A stretch of 23,894 nt of DNA from JBHHYR01 sp046757585 (GCA_046757585.1 JBHHYR010000040.1:1-23894), one strand, 5' to 3'; numbered from the stretch's first letter, positions 7,125-14,592 are shown. The notes: a model not told the origin generated them from the sequence alone. Made by a program: numbers and translations.

Positions 7125-7141
7125 ACGGAGGTCTGAACCGC

Positions 7142-7429
7142 ATGAAATTTCTGGCACAGGACGTCACGCAGGGGCACGGCCGCCCGGCACTCAAGCCCGA
7201 GGAGCGCTTGCTCCTAGCCGTCGTGGAGTCGGCGTACTGGGACTTGCAGAGCGCTGACCCGGCCCGGCGCCGCAGAGCATGCGTCTACTTTCTCGATGAG
7301 CAGGATGATCATACCTTCAGCTTCGTGGCGATTTGCCAGCACTTCAGCTGGTCCCCCGCATCGATTCGCCTGCAGCTCGGTGCGCTTCTGGAGGGGCACG
7401 CTCCGCCCGATTCTGTACGGGCGTCGTGA
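7142..7429 (+). CDS. small conserved-type protein of unknown function
   Basis: This 95-residue protein starts at an ATG with a textbook GGAGG ten bases upstream. It has no membrane segment or signal. The layout is a helix beginning LLLAVVESAYWDLQ, a basic stretch (ARRRRACVYFL), an acidic turn (EQDD) and then FSFVAICQHFSWSPASIRLQL. This resembles, from memory, a group of small deltaproteobacterial proteins that end in FSFENICEALGL-like helix-turn-helix-like segments; their function is not known. It is followed 114 bases later by the ThDP enzyme gene on the same strand. A regulatory or DNA-binding role is only a possibility. The unusual leader hairpins upstream make it more interesting than its size suggests. 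Confidence 0.65.
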   Translation: MKFLAQDVTQGHGRPALKPEERLLLAVVESAYWDLQSADPARRRRACVYFLDEQDDHTFSFVAICQHFSWSPASIRLQLGALLEGHAPPDSVRAS

Positions 7430-7543
7430 ACACCGCCGTCTTCTCCGGATCGGCGCTAACCTGGCGACGCCGGAAGATCACTCATGCCTCCGGAAATGAA
7501 CTGGGAACACTCGCTCTACGGTGAACGAAGGAGCGGAGACGAC

Positions 7544-9232
7544 ATGGCTACGACGGATGGCGGCGCGCTGGTTGGGCGCATTCTCAAGGAGCAGCAGGTC
7601 AAGTATCTCTTTGCCATCAATGGGGGGCATACTTTCCCGATCCTGGCGAACCTGCGGAACAATGACGTTCAGCTGATCCACATGCGCCACGAGCAGGCGT
7701 GCGCCTACGCTGCCGACGCCTACGCGCGCACGACGGCAAGGCCGGGCGTGTGCAGCGTTACCGCTGGCTGCGGCCTCACGAACGCCGTTACCGGCCTCTG
7801 CGTGGCCGGCCTCACGGGCAGTGCCGTTGTCTGTATCGCCGGCCAGCATCCCACCACCGAGGATCACCTGGGCTCCTTCCAGGAAGCCTATGGGTCGGAT
7901 ATCTGCCGGACCTTCTCCAAGTTTGCCAAGCGCGTGATCGATTGGTCCACGATCCAAGTCGACCTGCGCCAGGCGTTCCGCGAAGCCTTGTCCTACCCGC
8001 AGGGGGTTGCGCTGGTCGAGATCCCCACCAACATCCTGTATCACCAAGATAACGCAGCCCGACAGCGCAAGGGAGCGACGGTGTACGACCTCGATCAGCT
8101 GCGCTCACAAGGTGATCCAAGCCAGATCGAGCGGGCGCTGGAGCTGCTCCTCGCGGCTGAGCGGCCACTAGTGGTAGCGGGTGACGGCATCTTCTGGTCC
8201 GACGCTGCCTCGGAGCTGCGCGCGTTCGCGGAACTCACGCACATTCCTGCCTACGCGCGGCGTGCCGGACAAGGCGCGATTGCCGAGGACCATCAGCTCG
8301 CGATCCGGGGGAGCTGGAAGAAGCCGTTTACTGGTCGCGCCGATGTGGTGCTGGCTATTGGATTCAAGTTCTGGAGCGGAGAGCACTTCGGTGAGCCGCC
8401 GACGTGGAATGACAAAGCAACTTACATCCAAGTCGATCCGGTGCCCAGCCGGATCGGCTGGCACGTGCCAGCCGAGGTGGCGATTGTGGGCGACCCGAAG
8501 CTGGTCCTGCGCCAGCTCATTGATACAACCAAGCGACTGCACCTCGATTTCTCACACAAGGAAACGTCCCCGTGGCTGCAGGAAGTCGCAAAGGTTCGCG
8601 GCAACTATGAACGCGCCCTCGATGAACGTGAACGGGCAACCCGTGACACCACCCCCGTCCATCCGGATCACCTGGCCCGCACGCTGTGCGCGGTCATGGA
8701 CCGCGATGCGACCGTCGTGATCGACTCGTTTACGATGAGCGGCTGGATGACACAATGGTTCACCGCGCGCTTTCCGGGCCAAGTGATCGATGCCGGTCCC
8801 CTGGCGCCGGTGGGCCACGGTGTCGGCATGGCAGTCGGGGTGCAGCTGGCGCGTCCGGGCAAACAGGTCGTGCTGCTGATCGGCGACGGCGGGTTGGGCA
8901 TCGGGGGATGGGACATCGAAACCGCTCTCCGCTACCACCTGCCGATTGTGACGGTTCTCTGGAACAACAGCTCATGGGGGCCGAGCTTCGAGCAGATGCC
9001 GTTGCTGAGGGGACGCACGGAACCCTTCAGCATGCTCGACAATATCCGCTACGATCAGATGTTTGCGGTCATGGGCTGCCACGCGGAGCATGTGGTGGAG
9101 CCCGGCCAGCTGCCCGCCGCCCTCGAGCGTGCATTGCGGGCCGGCCGCGCCTCACTCATCAATGTCGTTGGCGACAAACGCATCGGGCACCCACGCCTGG
9201 GTGGCAACCTGCTGGGCTCGACCGCGGTATAG
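7544..9232 (+). CDS. ThDP-dependent lyase/decarboxylase (acetolactate synthase superfamily)
   Basis: This 562-residue protein starts at the ATG at 7544, served by AAGGAG (7528-7533) and GGAG (7535-7538); the in-frame start at 7484 lacks such signals. Three domains are visible. The N-terminal PYR domain has the ThDP-activating Glu50 in MRHEQA and the SVTAGCGLTN segment. The central domain (about 190-335) contains PLVVAGDGIFWS and the VDPVPSRIG stretch. The C-terminal PP domain has GDGG (447-450) and NN (474-475), the ThDP/Mg-binding GDG...NN motif. Family members include acetolactate synthase, oxalyl-CoA decarboxylase and 2-hydroxyacyl-CoA lyase. The sequence looks closer to the oxalyl-CoA/2-hydroxyacyl-CoA branch than to IlvB, and no small subunit is adjacent. 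Substrate is undetermined. Confidence 0.85.
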   Translation: MATTDGGALVGRILKEQQVKYLFAINGGHTFPILANLRNNDVQLIHMRHEQACAYAADAYARTTARPGVCSVTAGCGLTNAVTGLCVAGLTGSAVVCIAGQHPTTEDHLGSFQEAYGSDICRTFSKFAKRVIDWSTIQVDLRQAFREALSYPQGVALVEIPTNILYHQDNAARQRKGATVYDLDQLRSQGDPSQIERALELLLAAERPLVVAGDGIFWSDAASELRAFAELTHIPAYARRAGQGAIAEDHQLAIRGSWKKPFTGRADVVLAIGFKFWSGEHFGEPPTWNDKATYIQVDPVPSRIGWHVPAEVAIVGDPKLVLRQLIDTTKRLHLDFSHKETSPWLQEVAKVRGNYERALDERERATRDTTPVHPDHLARTLCAVMDRDATVVIDSFTMSGWMTQWFTARFPGQVIDAGPLAPVGHGVGMAVGVQLARPGKQVVLLIGDGGLGIGGWDIETALRYHLPIVTVLWNNSSWGPSFEQMPLLRGRTEPFSMLDNIRYDQMFAVMGCHAEHVVEPGQLPAALERALRAGRASLINVVGDKRIGHPRLGGNLLGSTAV

Positions 9233-9265
9233 CGGCAGGTCCCGCAGAGCCGCGTAGGCCGCACC

Positions 9266-9814
9266 TTACAATGCGAACGGGCGGGAAAGCACGATCTCCC
9301 CTTTCGGGCTGACGACGTATACCATCACCGTTTCAAACGGGGCCCGTCCAGGGGGGTGTGCGAGTGTCGCGGTGACACGAGTCCAGCGGGAGGAAAGGTG
9401 GACCGGCTCGCCGGTCTTTGGGCTATTGGTGCGCAGATGTCCACCCGCTGTGACTGCTCCACCCCGGCCCTGATGCGGCCAGACGGCCCACAGCTTCGGT
9501 GAGGCGTGGTCGTTGCGCGCCAGGACGTAGACGTAGGAATTCATGGTCCCGGGGGCGGTCAGACGCATGCGTAGCGAGACCGTCAGACGCTCGCTGTCCG
9601 AGCTTTTTTCCTGTCGTGCCGAAAAGTTCGCGATCTCGACGCTCAGCACGGCACCACGTTCCGTGCTGGCTACAGCCATGTCCTGCAGGGCCCGACCACG
9701 TTCGCTGACGGCGTGGAACGTCAGGTAACCCAGCGCGACGACCAGCGCCACCAACGCACTGTACGCCACAGAGCTGACGGGGCGTCGCCAGCGTGCGGAC
9801 ACGGCCTGCGCCAT
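9266..9814 (-). CDS. unrecognised protein with N-terminal membrane anchor
   Basis: This is a 182-residue protein read from the ATG at 9814; an upstream in-frame start at 9883 would add residues translated from the A-run region, which look non-coding. A basic start (SARWRRP) is followed by one hydrophobic segment, about 15-34. The rest appears beta-rich and extracytoplasmic, with repeated 'SxxSERLTVSLRMRLTAP' and 'SYVYVLARND' strands and a final 'MVYVVSPKGEIVLSRPF'. No catalytic motif or known family is recognised. It converges with the ThDP gene (33-base gap) and is preceded by a hairpin/T-run (9860-9900). The function cannot be inferred. Confidence 0.6.
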   Translation of the reverse strand: MAQAVSARWRRPVSSVAYSALVALVVALGYLTFHAVSERGRALQDMAVASTERGAVLSVEIANFSARQEKSSDSERLTVSLRMRLTAPGTMNSYVYVLARNDHASPKLWAVWPHQGRGGAVTAGGHLRTNSPKTGEPVHLSSRWTRVTATLAHPPGRAPFETVMVYVVSPKGEIVLSRPFAL

Positions 9815-9859
9815 CGCCCAAAGACTAGGTGGAAGTGTGGCAAAGTGCAATCGGGTCCG

Positions 9860-9900
9860 AAAAAAAAGGCCGGTGCGGCACAATCAAGGGCTCCGCACCG
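9860..9900 (-). terminator. intrinsic terminator-like hairpin in the leader of the 9266-9814 gene
   Basis: On the minus strand CGGTGCGG (9900-9893) pairs perfectly with CCGCACCG (9878-9871) around a 14-base loop. Two bases later a run of eight T follows (9867-9860, after GGC). It lies upstream of the 9814 start, so it would act as a leader attenuator or stop antisense transcription from the right. It cannot terminate any complete minus-strand gene seen nearby. Confidence 0.5.
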
Positions 9901-9907
9901 CTTCTCT

Positions 9908-9949
9908 CCCCGCCGGTACGCCGGCCGGAATGACGCTGCGATTGCGGGG
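9908..9949. repeat. REP-like palindromic element
   Basis: CCCCGC (9908-9913) and GCGGGG (9944-9949) form an outer inverted repeat, enclosing GCCGG-TACG-CCGGC (9912-9925) and GGAATGAC (9927-9934). On the minus strand it reads GTCATTCCGGCC, close to the GTCATTCC/GTCATGCC cores at 23524-23612. This suggests a dispersed genomic repeat. Confidence 0.4.
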
Positions 9950-9978
9950 TGGTCGGGGTCTTTGATAGGTTAGACCTG

Positions 9979-10734
9979 ATGTTTTTCGGTCCGGCGGCAA
10001 CCGTTGCCGTGGTGATCATCATTCTGCTCGTCAGCGGTGTGAAAGTCTTACGCGAGTACGAGCGGGGGGTGGTGTTTCGTCTTGGGCGCCTGACCGCGCC
10101 GCGCGGGCCGGGCCTGGTGTATGTCATCCCGCTCGTCGAACAGATGTTTCGCATCGATCTGCGGACCATCACCCTCGATGTGCCGTCGCAGGACGTCATC
10201 ACGCGCGACAATGTGTCGGTCAAAGTCAACGCCGTGTTGTACTTCCGCATCATCGACGCGAGCCTCGCTGTGGTGGAGGTGCAGAATTACCTATACGCCA
10301 CATCGCAGATCGCGCAAACGACTCTGCGCAGCGTCTGCGGGCAAGCGCATCTCGATGAGCTGCTGGCGGAACGGGACAAGTTCAACGCTCGGCTGCAGGA
10401 AATCATCGACACACACACCGAGCCTTGGGGTATCAAGGTCGTGCTGGTCGAGGTCAAGCACATCGATCTGCCGACCGACATGCAACGCTCCATCGCACGC
10501 CAGGCCGAGGCCGAACGCCTGCGGCGCTCGAAGGTGATCAGCGCCGAAGGAGAATTCCAGGCCGCGGCGCGCCTGAGCGAGGCGGCCTCCATCATGGAAT
10601 TGCAGCCCATGGCCATCCAGTTGCGCATGCTGCAAGCGCTGGCACAGGTCGGTACGGAAAAAAACCGCACGGTTATCCTGCCCGTACCGACGGATCTGGC
10701 GAGCGCGATGTTCGATCGCCTGCGGAAAGCGTGA
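9979..10734 (+). CDS. slipin-type SPFH/stomatin membrane protein
   Basis: This 251-residue protein is read from the ATG at 9979; a GTG at 9949 is also in frame. One transmembrane segment covers about residues 5-20. The SPFH domain that follows begins REYERGVVFRLGRL and includes GPGLVYVIPLVEQM, the RTITLDVPSQDVITRDNVSV signature and AQTTLRSVCG. A coiled-coil region (AEAERLRRSKVISAEGEFQAAARL) leads to the C-terminus. These features match slipins, which scaffold membrane microdomains and are often paired with an NfeD-like protease partner. No nfeD gene is adjacent. Instead, an Xaa-Pro aminopeptidase gene follows after 18 bases, suggesting an operon. The membrane-proximal role is known for the family; the link to the peptidase is inference. 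Confidence 0.92.
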   Translation: MFFGPAATVAVVIIILLVSGVKVLREYERGVVFRLGRLTAPRGPGLVYVIPLVEQMFRIDLRTITLDVPSQDVITRDNVSVKVNAVLYFRIIDASLAVVEVQNYLYATSQIAQTTLRSVCGQAHLDELLAERDKFNARLQEIIDTHTEPWGIKVVLVEVKHIDLPTDMQRSIARQAEAERLRRSKVISAEGEFQAAARLSEAASIMELQPMAIQLRMLQALAQVGTEKNRTVILPVPTDLASAMFDRLRKA

Positions 10735-10752
10735 CGGGGGCCATCGGATTTG

Positions 10753-12066
10753 ATGCTGCTTCCCCCGGACGTCTTTGCCCGCCGCCGCCGGGCCCTAATG
10801 GACCGGCTCGGGCCCAGTGCCGCTGCCGTGTTCCCGGCTGCGCCCACCTCGATTCGCTCCAACGATGTCGAATACCCGTACCGGCAGGACAACGACTTCT
10901 TGTATCTGACGGGCTTCGTTGAGCCAGAGGCTGCGTGCGTGCTCAGCCCTGGCCACCCGCAGGCCGAGTTCGTGTTGTTCGTGCGCCCGCGCGATCCGGA
11001 GCGGGAGACCTGGACGGGACGACGCGCGGGCGTCGAAGATGCCAAGACCGTCTACGGTGCACAGGCGGCGTACACCATCGACGAGCTTGATGCGAAAATC
11101 GGCGACTATGTCGGCGAACGTGACCGCCTGTACTACGCGTTTGGCCGGGACGCCGCCTTCAATCAGCGTGTGCTCGGATGGCTGCAGCGCTGGCAGCAAC
11201 TGCGACCGCGCAGTGGTACGGGACCCGTGGCAGTGCTCGATCCGCGCGAGATCGTGCATGAGATGCGCCTGATCAAAGGTGCGGAAGAGGTGGCATGCAT
11301 GCGCAAGGCGATCGAAATCGCGGCGGCAGGCCACCACGCCGCTATGCGTGCCGCGCGCGACGGGACCCGCGAATACGAGATCGAGGCGCTGCTCCAGTAC
11401 AGCTTCCGCAAAGCCGGCGGAGCCGGTCCCGCCTATCCTTCGATTGTGGCGAGCGGCCCGAATGCGACTATCCTGCACTACACCGCGAATGACGAGGTGC
11501 TGCGGGCAGGGCAGCTGCTGCTGGTCGACGCCGGGGCAGAGTACGCGGGATACTGCTCCGACGTCACCCGCACGTTCCCCGTCGATGGCCGCTTCCGCCA
11601 AGCGCAGCGGGCGCTGTATGACGTCGTCTTGCAGGCGCAGCGGGCCGCTCTCGATACCGTCAAGCCCGGCGCGCGCATCGACGCGCCCCACACGCGGGCA
11701 CTGGAGGTCCTGGTGGACGGGCTGGTGACGTTAGGCATCCTCACCGGCGATCGCCAGGAGATCATCAGTAAGGAGCTCTACCGGCCGTTTTATATGCACC
11801 GCACCAGCCACTGGCTCGGTATGGACGTCCACGACGTCGGGAAATACAAGCTCGGCGGAGACGCCCGCATCCTCGAACCCGGCATGGTGCTGACCGTCGA
11901 GCCGGGCCTGTACATCGGGCCTGACAAGGCCGATGTGCCGGAACGCTATCGAGGCATCGGGATCCGCATTGAAGACGATGTCCTGGTGACCCCTGCAGGC
12001 CACGAGGTCCTCTCCGACGCGGTGCCCAAGCTGCCGGCGGACCTGGAATCCTTACGCGCCGCCTAA
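10753..12066 (+). CDS. pepP: Xaa-Pro aminopeptidase (M24B)
   Basis: This 437-residue cytosolic metallopeptidase removes N-terminal residues preceding proline. The N-terminal 'creatinase-like' domain (about 5-165) contains YRQDNDFLYLTGF. The C-terminal pita-bread domain has the dinuclear metal ligands Asp259 (LVDAGAEY), Asp270 (CSDVTRTF), His353 (HRTSHWLGMDVHD), Glu383 (TVEPGLY) and Glu407 (GIRIEDD). All five expected ligands are present, and the length is standard for PepP. ATG 10753 is preceded by an in-frame TTG; a G-rich ribosome binding site lies 10-15 bases upstream. It is probably cotranscribed with the slipin gene. About 190 non-coding bases with palindromes separate it from the sigma factor gene. 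Confidence 0.94.
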   Translation: MLLPPDVFARRRRALMDRLGPSAAAVFPAAPTSIRSNDVEYPYRQDNDFLYLTGFVEPEAACVLSPGHPQAEFVLFVRPRDPERETWTGRRAGVEDAKTVYGAQAAYTIDELDAKIGDYVGERDRLYYAFGRDAAFNQRVLGWLQRWQQLRPRSGTGPVAVLDPREIVHEMRLIKGAEEVACMRKAIEIAAAGHHAAMRAARDGTREYEIEALLQYSFRKAGGAGPAYPSIVASGPNATILHYTANDEVLRAGQLLLVDAGAEYAGYCSDVTRTFPVDGRFRQAQRALYDVVLQAQRAALDTVKPGARIDAPHTRALEVLVDGLVTLGILTGDRQEIISKELYRPFYMHRTSHWLGMDVHDVGKYKLGGDARILEPGMVLTVEPGLYIGPDKADVPERYRGIGIRIEDDVLVTPAGHEVLSDAVPKLPADLESLRAA

Positions 12067-12104
12067 CGACTGCCGGTTGGAATTCCGGTGACATATGGAT
12101 TCCG

Positions 12105-12121
12105 CCTCCTTGCCAAGGAGG
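12105..12121. repeat. near-spacerless palindrome, probable dispersed intergenic repeat
   Basis: CCTCCTTG (12105-12112), a central C, and CAAGGAGG (12114-12121) are exact inverted repeats. A purine tract (GGGGAAAGGGGGAGG) follows. This purine-tract/palindrome combination looks like a short dispersed intergenic element rather than a terminator, because no T-run follows on either strand. Confidence 0.4.
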
Positions 12122-12157
12122 GGGAAAGGGGGAGGTGTTCTAGGTCCTGCCCGTGCG

Positions 12158-12186
12158 ACAGCACCGCTGTTCAGCAGGTGTGCTGT
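12158..12186 (+). other. hairpin upstream of the sigma factor promoter candidate
   Basis: ACAGCAC (12158-12164) pairs perfectly with GTGCTGT (12180-12186). Inside the loop GCTG/CAGC can extend it. It ends four bases before the -35-like GGAACTT at 12191. It might be a weak terminator for pepP or an operator; no T-run follows. Confidence 0.4.
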
Positions 12187-12190
12187 TGCG

Positions 12191-12220
12191 GGAACTTTCC
12201 GGCCGCGGCGCGTGTTCTAG
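12191..12220 (+). promoter_or_regulatory. sigma-E-like promoter candidate for the sigma/anti-sigma operon
   Basis: GGAACTT (12191-12197) is identical to the -35 consensus recognised by E. coli sigma-E. It is followed by TCTAG (12216-12220), close to the TCTRA-type -10, at 18 bases rather than the usual 15-16. It lies 34 bases before the ATG of the ECF sigma gene, so positive autoregulation is plausible. GTGTTCTAG also occurs at 12135-12143. Confidence 0.4.
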
Positions 12221-12253
12221 TCAGACAGGAGGAGCCATGGTAAAGGCAGGACA

Positions 12254-12838
12254 ATGGTGGCCCGCGACCGCCGCAAGCGCGAGCAATTCGCTCGCATGGC
12301 GCTCCCGCACATGGATCGGATCTACACGACAGGGTTGTACCTCACCCGGAACCGGGAAGAGGCGGAGGAGCTCTTGCAGGAGACGTTTCTCCGGGCCTAT
12401 CGCTTCTGGCACCAGTTTACACCGGGAACGAATTGCAAGGCCTGGCTCATGAAGATCCTGCACAACACGTTCAAGAACCGCTACCGGGAGCGGTGCCGGG
12501 AGCAGCTGATGGTCGAGTTTGACGAAGCCCTGTACGACCAATACACAGCCGTGGCGCCGCGGCCGCTGCAAGACAATCCTGAAGACATCGTGTTCTCGCA
12601 GCTGCTGGATAGCGAGGTCGAGGCGGCGCTGAAGAGCCTGCCGGTCGAGTTCCTCGAGGTGGTCCTGCTCGTCGACGTCCACGAGCTAACGTACGAGGAG
12701 GCGGCGAGCACCGTGGAATGTCCGATCGGGACGGTTCGGTCCCGGCTCTCTCGTGGCCGCCGCCTGCTGCATGAGGCTTTGAAAGACTATGCCAGGGAGC
12801 GCGGCTACGGGCGCCGCAACACGTATGCAGTGCGCTGA
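12254..12838 (+). CDS. ECF (group 4) RNA polymerase sigma factor
   Basis: This 194-residue protein has only sigma regions 2 and 4. Region 2 (about 16-82) shows ALPHMDRIYTTGLYLTRN, AEELLQETFLRAYRFW and TNCKAWLMKILHNTFKNRYR. Region 4 (about 122-176) shows ALKSLPVEFLEVVLLVDVHELTYEEAA and the helix-turn-helix IGTVRSRLSRGRRLL. It redirects RNA polymerase to a stress regulon. The ATG at 12254 has AAGG seven bases upstream. A much stronger AGGAGG (12227-12232) instead serves an out-of-frame ATG at 12237. The anti-sigma gene overlaps its 3' end by 14 bases. The subgroup resembles the RpoE/SigR-like sets that travel with a zinc-type anti-sigma. Confidence 0.93.
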   Translation: MVARDRRKREQFARMALPHMDRIYTTGLYLTRNREEAEELLQETFLRAYRFWHQFTPGTNCKAWLMKILHNTFKNRYRERCREQLMVEFDEALYDQYTAVAPRPLQDNPEDIVFSQLLDSEVEAALKSLPVEFLEVVLLVDVHELTYEEAASTVECPIGTVRSRLSRGRRLLHEALKDYARERGYGRRNTYAVR

Positions 12839-13616
12839 ATACAGAGACCTGGTCGCCGCTGACGTGGACGGGATGCTGGCGGTCGAGGAGGTACCGCGCG
12901 TTGGGGCGCACCTCGCGGGATGTCCGCGTTGCGCGCACCTGCGGGTTGCCGAACAGCAGTCGAAGAATGCGGTTACTGCCAGGCGCTTGATCCAGCCAAC
13001 CCCGGCCGAGGTGCGCCGTCGCCTGATGGCGCGGCTCGAGGCGGAAAGCCAGCGGCCTCACTGGGTGGTTGCGGTCGGAGCCTGGTGGGCACGGCCGGTG
13101 CGGCTGGCGCTTGCTGGCGCGACGCTGCTGCTCGCGGTGGCTGTCGGTGTGTCGGTCCTCCGCCCCGCCCCGCCGCAACCTGTGCCGGCCGTGCTGAACC
13201 AGGTGGTGGCCCGGTACCGCGCACTGCAGGCGCAGGCGGTTGCGCTTGATTTTCGCACCAGGCAGCCGGCGCAACTACGAGCATATTACCGCCGCACGGG
13301 TGTGTTCCACTTCGCCAATACGGTGGTCAACTTCGAGCCCCTGGGATATCGCCTGGTGGGCGGGACTGTCGTGGAGCTGGCAAAGAAGAAGAGCACTTTC
13401 AGCGTGTACCGGGGCAGGCATGGGCTGCTCTTGTGTCACCGCATTCAGGCCGCGGATATGAAGTTTCCTCCCGGCGGGCAGGTGGTTGACGGCGACCACT
13501 TTTATACCGTCGCCGGTGTTACCATCTGCATGCATCGCGAAGGGGATGTCATGTGCTTTCTGGCGAGTGCGGCACCACGAGCGGAGTTCGTCGCCCAGCT
13601 GGCAGGCCGCATCTGA
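12825..13616 (+). CDS. membrane anti-sigma factor with zinc-binding (ZAS-like) N-terminus
   Basis: This 263-residue protein starts at the ATG at 12825, inside the sigma gene (stop 12836-12838); a longer frame from 12789 is less likely. Residues 3-36 form a zf-HC2/ZAS-like domain with Cys3, His29, Cys33 and Cys36 (HLAGCPRC), which should bind and hold the sigma factor. One transmembrane helix covers about 92-113. The rest is extracytoplasmic and includes FEPLGYRLVGGTVVEL, ...YRGRHGLLLCHRI and a late ICMHREGDVMCFL segment. These are strands typical of the C-terminal domain of many anti-sigma factors. Extra cysteines in the outer domain could be redox-sensitive. The trigger is unknown; proteolysis of the anti-sigma is the family norm. 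Confidence 0.88.
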   Translation: MQCAEYRDLVAADVDGMLAVEEVPRVGAHLAGCPRCAHLRVAEQQSKNAVTARRLIQPTPAEVRRRLMARLEAESQRPHWVVAVGAWWARPVRLALAGATLLLAVAVGVSVLRPAPPQPVPAVLNQVVARYRALQAQAVALDFRTRQPAQLRAYYRRTGVFHFANTVVNFEPLGYRLVGGTVVELAKKKSTFSVYRGRHGLLLCHRIQAADMKFPPGGQVVDGDHFYTVAGVTICMHREGDVMCFLASAAPRAEFVAQLAGRI

Positions 13617-13800
13617 CCTGGCCGGCTGTGGATTTTCTGGATCCCACCTGTGCCGCGGGGGCGTCTGCCGTGGCCAGTGCTGGGCCCGATTGCTGTGAAA
13701 ATGATGGCCGAGATGGTCGCGGGCAGCCAACCCAGTGTGGCGGCGGGCTTGACTCCCCCGCGTGAATTGCATAGGCGCGTGTGCGAGTTGGTGGAAGAAT

Positions 13801-14544
13801 ATGTCGACGACGCTCTTGCGCACAGAGGAACTGTCCTTCGTTCGAAACGGCGAGGGGATCAATGCGTACGGAGCCTGGCTGCGGCGCGACGAACGGTTTC
13901 CCGCGGTCATCATCGTCCCGGACGTCTATGGGCTGAAGGACCATTACCGTGATATCGCACGCCGATTCGCGCAAGAGGGCTTCTTTGCCTTGGCGGTGGA
14001 CCTCTATAGCCGGGAAGGCGCGCCGGAGTTGCCGGACCTCGAGAGCGTTTCCCGTTGGATACGGCAGTTGAGCGACCGGCGCGTGTTGGCGGACATCGAC
14101 AGCGCTGTGCGTTTTCTCGGTAGCCGGCCTGAAGTCCGGACGCCGTCAATCGGAATCACGGGCTTCTGCATGGGAGGCCAGTATGCTCTCATGGCGGCGT
14201 GCAGCGTGGAGAATCTCTGCGCCTGCGTCAGTTTTTACGGCATGCTGCGGTACGCGGAGAAGACGGACAGGAAACCGGAGAGCCCGCTGGAGATGGCGCC
14301 GCGTCTGACGTGCCCTTATCTTGGCTTGTTCGGTGAGGACGATGCGCTGATCCCGCGCGCCGACATCAAAGAGCTGGAAAGCATCCTGCGCCGCGCTGGG
14401 AAGACGTTCCAGACCAAGGTCTATGCCGGAGCCGGGCATGCCTTCTTCAACGACACACGCCCCGACGCGTACAGACCCGAGGCCGCCAAGGACGCCTGGA
14501 ACCGGGCGGTCACGTTCCTGCGCACGCACTTGAACCGAAATTAG
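13801..14544 (+). CDS. dienelactone hydrolase family alpha/beta hydrolase
   Basis: This 247-residue protein starts at the ATG at 13801, with GGTGGAAG just upstream; an in-frame ATG at 13762 is less favourable. It has an alpha/beta-hydrolase fold with the DLH catalytic triad: Cys123 in GFCMGGQYA, Asp181 in FGEDDALIP and His213 in AGAGHAFFN. The early segment VPDVYGLKDH (40-48) replaces the VHEVFGL of classical DLH, and Asp41 stands where DLH has its conserved Glu36. The classical enzyme opens dienelactone to maleylacetate in chloroaromatic degradation, but most homologues act on other esters or lactones. No catechol-pathway genes are nearby, so the substrate is unknown. A TTGACT at 13749-13754 is a weak -35 candidate. 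Confidence 0.9.
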   Translation: MSTTLLRTEELSFVRNGEGINAYGAWLRRDERFPAVIIVPDVYGLKDHYRDIARRFAQEGFFALAVDLYSREGAPELPDLESVSRWIRQLSDRRVLADIDSAVRFLGSRPEVRTPSIGITGFCMGGQYALMAACSVENLCACVSFYGMLRYAEKTDRKPESPLEMAPRLTCPYLGLFGEDDALIPRADIKELESILRRAGKTFQTKVYAGAGHAFFNDTRPDAYRPEAAKDAWNRAVTFLRTHLNRN

Positions 14545-14592
14545 CCGGCATTGCTCACCAGCTTTTTGCTGCGGGCATGGGCCGGCGCCGAT

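Noticed and set aside
10795..11691. 298-residue minus-strand frame opposite pepP
   Set aside because: pepP has all five metal ligands in frame; the antisense frame has no motif or start signals.
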